Of a stretch of DNA of 13,434 bases, positions 1 through 7,800 are shown piece by piece. Origin of the DNA: Rhizobium sp. Q54. Its GTDB lineage: Bacteria > Bacteroidota > Bacteroidia > Flavobacteriales > Flavobacteriaceae. Location: positions 1 through 13,434 of the forward strand of contig CALPLL020000028.1 in the NCBI GenBank assembly GCA_943324395.2. The letters are read 5' to 3'. Each line of letters begins with the position of its first letter. The stretch's first letter is position 1. The position numbers and the translations under genes are program-made. The notes under the pieces are model-generated. The model saw only the letters and a program-made list of their open reading frames with translations. It was not told the DNA's origin and made no database searches.

Positions 1-6
1 AATTAC

Positions 7-30
7 TTTCACTTATTGTAAAAAGTGAAA
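7..30. repeat. 8-bp inverted repeat (hairpin)
   Basis: TTTCACTT at 7-14 is perfectly complemented by AAGTGAAA at 23-30, with an 8-base loop. No T-tract follows on the minus strand, so it is not an obvious terminator for the genes seen here. It lies beyond the terminator of the Rep-like cassette, next to a second inverted repeat at 36-85. It could belong to a gene end outside the window or to an element boundary. Confidence 0.5.
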
Positions 31-35
31 CAAAG

Positions 36-85
36 AAACCAGGCATTTTTGGAATAAACAAGAAAAAAGTCATTTTTCCTGGTTT
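36..85. repeat. 8-bp inverted repeat with A/T-rich interior
   Basis: AAACCAGG at 36-43 pairs perfectly with CCTGGTTT at 78-85. A 34-base interior holds two copies of CATTTTT (44-50 and 71-77), the first of which can also pair with the A-run at 63-68. The structure can therefore fold as a nested or branched stem. Its function is unknown; an origin-like or element-end structure for the adjacent Rep-like gene is possible but unproven. Confidence 0.45.
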
Positions 86-100
86 TCAGTACTTTACAAC

Positions 101-125
101 AAAAAAGCGAGGGTGATACCTCGCT
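101..125 (-). terminator. Rho-independent terminator of the Rep-like cassette
   Basis: Read on the minus strand, AGCGAGG (125-119) and CCTCGCT (112-106) form a perfect 7-bp GC-rich stem around a 6-base loop, followed directly by a T-run (106-101). It begins inside the stop codon of the 46-aa ORF, so transcription of the two-gene unit ends immediately after translation does. Confidence 0.85.
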
Positions 126-264
126 ATTCTGCTTGCTGCAATAATTTTAGAAACACTGAAAATTCTTTATCGGTGAAATCTTCACCTTTAAAGGTAATGG
201 GTAATTTAAGCGGCTCGCTGAGGAGTACTTTTTGAAGTTGGGATAATCTAATGCGTATTCGCAT
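124..264 (-). CDS. Small hypothetical protein (46 aa), downstream partner of the Rep-like gene
   Basis: This is an uninterrupted frame from ATG (264-262) to TAG (126-124). The predicted product begins MRIRIRLSQLQKVLLSEPLK and ends LKLLQQAE. Only four bases (CACC) separate the TAA of the Rep-like gene from this ATG, and its stop codon overlaps the terminator stem. The spacing on both sides argues for a real, translationally coupled gene. The peptide is mixed basic and acidic, with no membrane segment, no cysteine and no recognised domain. The C-terminal half (DFTDKEFSVFLKLLQQ) looks like an amphipathic helix. It could be an accessory DNA-binding or copy-control peptide for the upstream protein, but that rests only on context. 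I do not recognise the family. Confidence 0.6.
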   Translation of the reverse strand: MRIRIRLSQLQKVLLSEPLKLPITFKGEDFTDKEFSVFLKLLQQAE

Positions 265-268
265 GGTG

Positions 269-922
269 TTAGTTCTTTTCAAATTGTAATCCGTCTTGCT
301 TTAAGTCGTTGCCCAATATATCCCAATCCTCGTTGATGGTTCCTTCTTTGGTCATATAGAACACTACCGCTTTGTACTTATCGTATGGTCTTACATCCAC
401 ACGGTCAAAGCTAAAGAAGTCTCTAATCTCGTTTAGGATTTCTTCGTGGAGCTTTCTATTAGTTACGTTCAGAACCATATGGTTGTGGTAGCCTTTGCGA
501 TTGGTAAACGGTTCACTGGTAAAAAACAAACGTAATTTTGTAGCGTCACCATATTTTTGTTCTAGGTGTTCGTATAGGGCGTGCATTTGTTTAAAACAAC
601 CCTTTTGATTCTTTTCGTACTTATAGGCTACCGTTATAAAGAAACTCCAATCCAGTTGCCATAGTCTAAATTGCAAACTGTCCTTATCCACTAGATTATC
701 TATAAGGTTACGCATGGATTGGTTCTCTTGGCGTAATACTTTGTTCTCGTCAAACATGATTTCACTATCAAAGTACTTTACGTGGTCAATTGGAAATAAT
801 CGCTTACCACTTGGTATTTTAGTTTCGTTCCATAGCTCTTCATTCTTTTTGTAAAATCTGTAGATTGTACTTTTACTTGCTTTGGTACTTATTATAAATT
901 TTTTTAGATTTTCATACTTCAT
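269..922 (-). CDS. HTH plus HUH-type Rep-like protein (rolling-circle replication/relaxase-like fold)
   Basis: The product is 217 aa from the ATG at 922. An in-frame ATG at 970 would add 16 residues rich in asparagine; I prefer 922 because the sequence before it is A-rich (AATAAAAAA), as is usual for translation starts in this phylum. Residues ~8-50 look like a helix-turn-helix (SKSTIYRFYKK, then a KRLFP wing). Residues ~55-80 are charged and possibly coiled. Residues ~85-200 match the layout of HUH Rep domains of the phage/plasmid G2P-ORF2 type: strand FFITV (94-98), E137 within TSEP, an H-x-H motif GYHNHMVL (His146, His148), and a late FYMTKEG (188-194) resembling motif 3, YxxK, with Tyr189 the possible nicking tyrosine and Lys192. 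The middle residue of H-x-H is Asn, not hydrophobic, so activity is uncertain. In this family Rep nicks single-stranded DNA at an origin to start rolling-circle replication. There is no helicase domain and no adjacent plasmid or phage gene, which suggests a remnant or a minimal element. Confidence 0.65.
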   Translation of the reverse strand: MKYENLKKFIISTKASKSTIYRFYKKNEELWNETKIPSGKRLFPIDHVKYFDSEIMFDENKVLRQENQSMRNLIDNLVDKDSLQFRLWQLDWSFFITVAYKYEKNQKGCFKQMHALYEHLEQKYGDATKLRLFFTSEPFTNRKGYHNHMVLNVTNRKLHEEILNEIRDFFSFDRVDVRPYDKYKAVVFYMTKEGTINEDWDILGNDLKQDGLQFEKN

Positions 923-1222
923 TTTTTTATTGGTTAGTATATTGTTATTGTTCAGATGCAAGAAGCCCATACAAGGGGGTCAATCAAGCATCTATGTCTA
1001 TAAATACTAAAAACTTTATCAAAGTACAGTCTATCGTGTCTTTTTTAGGAAAATATTTTTTTTGTGTAGAAAATTTAGTGTTTCAAAGTGACACATTGGG
1101 TAGCTAACTCAGAAACATGGTGGCTATTTGTTTAAACCATCAAAGGGATGAGGGGCAAATAAGTCTATTTAAATAAGTAAGGTAGGTAACATCAAAATAA
1201 CTTTATCGTGGATTTTGATACT

Positions 1223-1273
1223 AAAAAAGCCCAAACAAGAGGGACGGACGGTGCCGCTGTTCCTGTCGGGGCT
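1223..1273 (-). terminator. Second terminator-like structured element
   Basis: On the minus strand an outer 5-bp stem, AGCCC (1273-1269) with GGGCT (1232-1228), encloses an inner near-complementary pair, AGGAAC (1264-1259) with GTCCCT (1245-1240), one mismatch. It is followed by TTTTTT (1228-1223). It is markedly more GC-rich than its surroundings. It could be a backup terminator for the toxin operon or a small structured RNA. From memory it resembles GC-rich elements scattered between flavobacterial genes, but I could not check this. Confidence 0.4.
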
Positions 1274-1310
1274 ATTTGATACATACTAGCTTTTAGGTGT
1301 GAATGGATGC

Positions 1311-1340
1311 AAAAAGACGAACTATAAAGCTCGTCTTTTT
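1311..1340 (-). terminator. Strong bidirectional terminator of the RHS-lipoprotein operon
   Basis: AAAAAGACGA (1311-1320) and TCGTCTTTTT (1331-1340) form a perfect 10-bp stem around a 10-base loop, with A and T runs at the ends. It reads as an intrinsic terminator in either direction. It lies about 80 bases beyond the stop codon of the lipoprotein gene and closes that minus-strand operon. Confidence 0.8.
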
Positions 1341-1422
1341 ATAGAAATTTAGATTTTTTTAATGATTTAATTTTGAATATAAAGTATCAATAATTTGGGA
1401 ACTTTACAAACAAATACTAGCA

Positions 1423-1899
1423 CTATCGGATAATTGGTTTCAATTTATAAAATAATTTATTTTTATTATTCCCTACTTTTACTATCACAAATTTTGAAGT
1501 ATTATAAAATCTATAAACTAGCCCATGATATATTTTCTTATCACTACGTTCAAATTCAAAAAAATCTTCTTCAAAATCTTCTTCAAATACAATTCGATGA
1601 TTCATTAAAAAAACAATTCGATATTTACTATCCGAAATATATTTCCCTCTATATTTGACACCTATGATTTTAGAAATTTCTTCATTTGTAGTTGTCTCGC
1701 CAAATATATAAATACGATTAAACTTCTCCTTAACAAATTTATTTAAGTCTAATTCACATCCAACATTGTTTTCAAAATTACAATTGTTTTCAATAAATTC
1801 TACTAAATTTTCTTTTAAGGTATTAGTACAACTAAAAATAAATGTTATTATTGTAAGTAAAAAAATCTTATTAATGTTATTTATTTTGTAACCCATCAT
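1423..1899 (-). CDS. Small lipoprotein, probable immunity protein for the RHS C-terminal toxin
   Basis: The product is 158 aa. Residues 1-24 form a lipoprotein signal peptide: basic start (K5, K11), hydrophobic IFLLTIITFIF, and a lipobox ending in Cys24 (FIFSC), so the mature protein should be membrane-anchored and face the periplasm. The mature part (~134 aa) has two further cysteines (Cys40 and Cys48), then FNRIYIFGETTTNEEISKIIG, then alternating short strands rich in aromatic residues and ending LFYKLKPIIR. This pattern (YIF..., EEI.K.IG, IVFL..RIVFEE) recalls small Bacteroidota lipoproteins found beside RHS genes; the family has no function I can name. The start overlaps the RHS gene end by 23 bases in another frame, a coupling typical of toxin-immunity pairs. 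A periplasm-facing immunity protein would suit a toxin acting in the envelope. The immunity role is inferred from position, size and export signal. Confidence 0.75.
   Translation of the reverse strand: MMGYKINNINKIFLLTIITFIFSCTNTLKENLVEFIENNCNFENNVGCELDLNKFVKEKFNRIYIFGETTTNEEISKIIGVKYRGKYISDSKYRIVFLMNHRIVFEEDFEEDFFEFERSDKKIYHGLVYRFYNTSKFVIVKVGNNKNKLFYKLKPIIR
1562..1585 (-). repeat. Two tandem copies of a 12-bp unit inside the lipoprotein gene
   Basis: AAATCTTCTTCA occurs twice head to tail (1562-1573 and 1574-1585), keeping the reading frame and encoding the acidic/aromatic repeat EEDFEEDF. It looks like an in-frame slippage duplication. Confidence 0.7.
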
Positions 1900-4800
1900 T
1901 TTTTAATTTATTAACTTCATTAATAGCTTCGTTATATTGTTTCTGTGTTAATTTAGTTTTTTGAATTATATATCCCCCATCTTTACTTTCTTTAGCTTTC
2001 CATAATCCATTATTATGAAATTCCTCTATAACATTTTTAGCTAACTCTTGATTACTAGCATTTGGATGATTCTCCCCAATATCCCTACCAATTATATTAT
2101 TTAATAAATCAATAGTTTGGTCAGCTTCTTCCATACTATTAAATTTACGTTGCTTCATATCAACATTCGAGTCATCTTCATGTGCGTTTCCAATCCTTTT
2201 AGCAACATCAATTCCTAAATCTTTAGTTATTGCAGCTTGCCAAAAAGCATGTCTAATTGCATTACCGTCTGTACCTTCTTCACCCCTTATTAGACCAGAA
2301 GTGTTTTTAACAATATTTATTTCGAAGTTACTTGAAATAGTAGAAATATTTTCACTTCCTTTTTTATACTCTCCAACTCTATACGCATTAACAGGATGTA
2401 GCATTGAATATCCGACTGTTTTAGCATTTCTATTCCATCCGTAATTTTCTAGTAATTTTGCTGTAGCATAATAAACAAAGGGTAAAATTGGATTTTTACC
2501 ATCTGGGTCAATCAAATTAATTGGATTATTATTACAGTAAGTATATGGGCTTGTATTTGGATATTTCTCCGCTAGTGGGTCAACACTTAACCAAATACTA
2601 ACCCTCGGGTCATAGTATCTAGCACCATAATAGTAAAGCCCAGTCTCATCATCGAGCTCTTTGCCATTAAACTTATAAGGGGTGTTGTAATAATTACTAC
2701 CCAATTGCTCTGCCATAGTCTCTCCAAAAGGTAAATTTAGGAAAAATTGGTACGCGTTACCATTATAATCTGTTAAAAATGTACTTGTCCCTAAATGGTC
2801 GGGGTGGTAAAAATACATCCCCCCAGCCCCCGAAGGGGGAGCAAGAGTTTCCTTGAGGTTTTCTTTGTCTTCCTCGGCGAGTGCTTTTTGTGCTTCGTCA
2901 TACGTGTACGGCTGGTAGGGTTTAAAGGTGGCTTTTCCTAGTTTGCCTTTGGCAAGAATTTGTTGTAAATTGGTTTTTTGCAATTCTTGCAGTTTGTTGT
3001 CGTCTTTATTTTCGCTCATTTTTGTTCTATCATCACCAAAAATACTGCTGCTTTGCTCCCCAATGCGGCTCACTATACGCTGCGTTCCTGCATAATAATG
3101 CTTGCTGTAAATGCCGTTTGCATCTATCACTAAATTCGCACTTGGGTAGGTGGTATAACTGTTTATGGTGGTGGTAGCAGGGTCAAGCAAACTTCCGTTT
3201 CCATATACGGCTTCGGTATTGGAGTTGGCTTTCAAAATTCGTTCGCCACTGGCATCGTATATATAATGTTGCATACCGGCTGGGTCTTTTACCACTCGCA
3301 ATCGGTTGGACTCGTCCCAAAATAATGAACGGCTACTGCCATCGGTATTGGTTTTGCTTACCAAATTACCGTTTAAGTCGTAACTAAAATCTTCTGTTGC
3401 CCCTGTTGTACTGTCCTCAATATGCACCACTTTGTGGGTATTCTCTAGATAATTATAGGTATTCGAGTAGGTGTTGGCAGCTACAGGAGTGGCCTCCATG
3501 TTTTTGTAATGCAATTGTGTTTTGTTCACAATACCATGTGTAGCATTGTATTGCATATTTATGATGTAGTCACTCTGAAAATCGTTGTTGTTTTGTTGTT
3601 GTGCTTGGTTTCCGTTAAAATAACCAGAGGCACTTGCCAATCTGTTCAAGTTATCGTACACAAAACCATGACCATAGTAACCTCCCATAGTATTTGAAGT
3701 AGCTCCCGCTTGGTTTATTAAGCTTGTTACGTTACCCACTTTGTCGTATAAGTAGTTATTATTATACAAATCCTGAGTATCCGAAGTTTTTACATTCAAA
3801 TTCTCTAAACGTCTAAGTGCTGGGGTATAGTTGTAAAAAGTTTCTGTTTTATTGCCATACTTCAGGTACGTTCGTTGTTCATAATAATCGTAGTCAATAC
3901 GGTCAACATAGTTGTAGGGTTCATTGTAAACTTGCCCCGTCATTCGGGTAAGGTTTCCTCCTAGATCATAGTTATAGTTCACTTTCTCCTGGTCAGGATA
4001 AATCATGTATTGCAAACGGTTCCAGCTGTCGTAACTGTAGTTAGTAGTAAAAACTCGAGTTGGAAGGTTGGGTGCTTCCACGGTTCTAACATTGGTAACC
4101 ACCTCTCCCATATTTCCATAACTAAATTCTTGATTTCCCGTTGCGTCACTCTGATAAATTAATTGTCCAGTATCATTACCTGAACTTCCGTATTGATAGG
4201 TTACATTACTTAAGTTTAGCCCCGATGGAGTAACAGGATATACTATTTCAAGCAAGCGGTTAAATTGGTAATTGTAATTAACAAAAGTACCGTCGGCTGC
4301 TAAATTTGCTGTTTGTAATTTTATTAAATTACTCGCAGTGTCGTATTTAAAAGTCGTTGTTCCGTTATCGGGATGGTGTACAGCAATTTTTCTACCGAGT
4401 AGGTCGTACTCGTATTGTGTTACCATGTCTTGAGCATCTTTATAATTCATTAATTGTCCAATGGCATCGTAATTAAAATTAGTCCACAAGGCATTTGCCC
4501 CCAAATTCATGGTAGCAATCACTTTGCCCGAAACGTTTTTGTAGGTTTCGGTTACTATGTTTTGACTGCCGTTTTGGTCGGTGGTTGACTTGGTTTTTAA
4601 GGCGACTTCACCTGTGTTGGCTCCATCTATTGTATATTCTACGGTACTAATATTATTTTCCGGGTCAATTGTTTTTACAGGGCGGTCCAACTCGTCAAAC
4701 AGCGTTGTGGCGCTATACGGCGAGGCATACTCATTCAATAAAAATTTGGTAGCATCGGTTTTGGCTTCAAAATAAGGATGAAATTGCTTTATTGCCCTTC

Positions 4801-7800
4801 CAAATTCATCAAAATAGGTTTTACCACTCACCGATAAGGCTTCGTAATAGTTCGGCTCTTGATGGTTTTGAGAAGAATTGAGTGTAATGTCTTTTTTAAT
4901 TTGTATCGGTCGTGCCAAACCATCAATGAAAGTATAGGTTTGTATGTCATTTCCGGGATGTTGCTGGTCATAATGACTGGTAACTGCTACCGGAACAAAA
5001 TTTCCAGTAGATACCCCTGAATTAGCTGGCAATAAAGAAAAATAAGGATAATAATCAAATTTGATAGTGTATGGTTTTCCAGCGATTACTTCTTTTGGAG
5101 CGGTGATTGTTGTATTTCTGCCAAAAGTATCGTATTCGTATAGCATTTTGTTGCCAGTTAAAGCGATGGTTTCATGTATTTTATCAAAATTTGAATTGTA
5201 ATCTGCCGAAGAGCTGTACCCAAATGCGTCTTTAATATTAGTCACATATTTATGATACAAACTGTCATAGGTATAATCGTAATACATTCTTTCTCCAGCT
5301 GCGTTTGCAGGATGCTCCACGTGTATTACATTTCCAAACTGGTCGTAATTTAGTGTTGTTTGGCTAATTTCATTTCCATTAAAAGCAGCTACAGTTAAAA
5401 GACTTCCTGTATTAGGGTCTACATCGGTAGTTCTCTTTCTTACCGTTGTGCCATTTACCATTACCTTAATTTCTCTAGGAACATTGATGATATTGTTTGC
5501 CAAATTATGATAGGCAATTACAGCTGAATAATTGTCATTGGACAAGGCGGTGTTTCCTAAATTAGAATAGTTAATTACCCTACCTTTACTATCGTATTGC
5601 ATTTCAACTTGAGTAGTTATTTGAGGGGAAGGTGCCAATTCATAAAGTTCAGAAATTGTTTTTGTCATTACAACTGCGGCAGACTTGCGACCTTCTTTAC
5701 CACCCACATCAAAAAGATTGGATAATACTATTCCGTTCATCTCTTGATTGTTATTGGATAACTGTCTAACTTCATAAAAGTTTTTCGTTTTAGAATACTT
5801 TTGGTTTTCGTTGTTTCCTTTCATCACATAGGATTCTTTTAGAAGCCCATTTAGAAAATAACTTTCATTGTGGTATTTTGAAATGGAAGTACGATAAGGT
5901 GTTGTGGTATTTCCATCACGATAGTCTAAAGTACTTACAGTTTCATACCCATAAAAGTCTCTTTCACGACGGTCGTATTTCCCGTTTTCATATTTATACT
6001 CTTTTTTGTAGTTATCATTTCCATCATTAACCTTGTCAAATCCATCACTAATTTCTACACTACTCATTACCCATTTCGGATGAGGGTTGTTATAGTTTAC
6101 GGGTTGTACTTTATAATCAATTGTAAAACTTCCCCCTAATGGATTGGTAACAGATTCTAATTTATTAGTTCTTTTGATATTAGAAGAGTAAACTCTAATG
6201 TTAGTGTTATTTACTTCTTCTATTAGGTCAGGAAATCCATCACCATCAAAATCAGAAATTGATTTTTTTGTTCGTGTAGCTGCTGTTGAGCCAGACGCAG
6301 TAACTCCAATGTCTGAAATTTTTATAGGAATAACAAAAAATACAAGATAAAGAGGCACGATAAATCCATAAGTATAAGTACCATTTAGTCCAGCTGTGGC
6401 TGTCGAGGAATTGTTATTGTAATCAAAAATCGGAATATTAATAGGAGTATTTGAAAATTTATTTCCTTCATTAACCCTAATGTTTAGATTTCCATTATAG
6501 GAGTCAATCTGGTCAATCATACCGTCACCATTAATATCTATTAAAGTATTTTTAATACTTGCATCAGTTCTTCCTAGATTTAGACCTGCTTCAACACTCG
6601 CATTAGAATAATTAAAGCCTATTCCACCCCCAATGTTTTCACTCTTGCCGTTAGATAAATTAAATTCTCCCCAACTTAATGGTCCACTAAAATTATTATT
6701 ACCTAAATTTAAACTTACCGTTACAGGGCTAGCATTTTCAGAACTTGTTTTTGTTAAAATATCTGGCAGTCCGTCACTATTAATATCAGTAAAAATTCTT
6801 GATGAATTAGAGCTATTATTGGAATAACTTCCAGAAAGTCCAAGTGAGGAATGACCTGTGCCTGGCTTTTGAAGCTTACCTGCAGAATTAAAACTGCCTG
6901 AAGCACTTAATCCCCAATTTTTACTATTATCCTCTGAAATTGTTCCTTGGTTATCTCTACCCAGTTTTGGAAAAAGGCCTCCCGTTTTTCTGGTTAATTG
7001 TATTTCGTCACTGGTCACAATATCTGGATAACGATCACCATTTAAGTCAATATAATCGGTTAGTGAATTGTTAATACCATTTGGAGAATAATTTCCTGAA
7101 GCACCAACTCCACCAATATTTCCTCCAGCACAATACGTTTCACTGCTTCCTTCTGAAATTTTATCTATTCCATAAGCACCAGTTACAAGAATGGCTTGCG
7201 TGGTAGTTGGAGCTCCCTGAGATTCAATAGTGTAGGATTGAGATAATTTCGCAGCTCTAGATTTTTTTTCTGAGGCGTAATTTTCTTGATGCATAGCAAT
7301 CCATTTATCATCAAAAGTATTGTTTGGAATATCAAAATCTCTATGGGAATTGGCTACCATAAAGGGATTTTGTACTGTTGCATTAAATTGAGTTTGTATT
7401 GACCCAATTTGTTGTTGAAAGGCAGCACTACTGACGTCAAGATTCTGTAAATTTGTAATGGCTGGATTTAATACAGGAGGGTTAGATACAGGAGTTGTAT
7501 ATAAATTTTCATAAATAGCATTGGCTTGATTTGTTCCAATTACCAAAAGTTCTTCTTTTAATAAATCAATATTAAATTCGGCAATATGATTTGCTTTGCT
7601 AGTTGCTTTAGGATTATACATAAATTGCCCCCATTGTCTATACATTGAACCATAAATAGAATTTGGTTTTTGTAAGAGATTTATTTGAGAACCACTTAAT
7701 GTCGTATTGACTCCTTGTGTTGATATTATTGTAGCAGCATAAGAAGAATTTAGAACTCGCTTTAATAGTGAAACGTCATTTGCATCACCAATATTTCTTT

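Larger units (their letters stand above)
923..1422. other. Intergenic region without a supported gene
   Basis: This AT-rich stretch separates the toxin operon from the Rep-like cassette. It holds the two terminator-like structures described separately (1223-1273 and 1311-1340), a perfect TATTTAAATA palindrome near 1166-1175, and short complementary runs (TATTTG near 1125-1130 and CAAATA near 1156-1161). Reading frames here are about 20 codons or less on both strands. No close match to the Bacteroidota promoter consensus (TTG, ~19 bases, TAnnTTTG) was found upstream of the Rep-like gene. If that gene has its own origin or promoter it should lie in 923-1200. Confidence 0.6.

Noticed and set aside
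923..970. Upstream ATG at 970 as start of the Rep-like protein
   Set aside because: The extra 16 residues are Asn-rich and outside the HTH; the ATG at 922 has the A-rich upstream sequence typical of this phylum. It remains possible.
1083..1090. TCACTTTG on the minus strand as a -7 promoter element (TAnnTTTG) for the Rep-like gene
   Set aside because: It has one mismatch in the key TA, and no TTG was found at the expected ~19-base spacing upstream.
1434..1658. Plus-strand 74-codon frame opposite the lipoprotein gene
   Set aside because: It is antisense to a gene with a clear lipobox and overlap-coupled start; the peptide is low-complexity and rich in Tyr, Ile and Leu from AT-rich sequence, with no supporting signals.
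2819..2842. GC hairpin as a transcription terminator inside the RHS gene
   Set aside because: No T-tract follows on the coding strand and the reading frame continues intact into the conserved RHS core.
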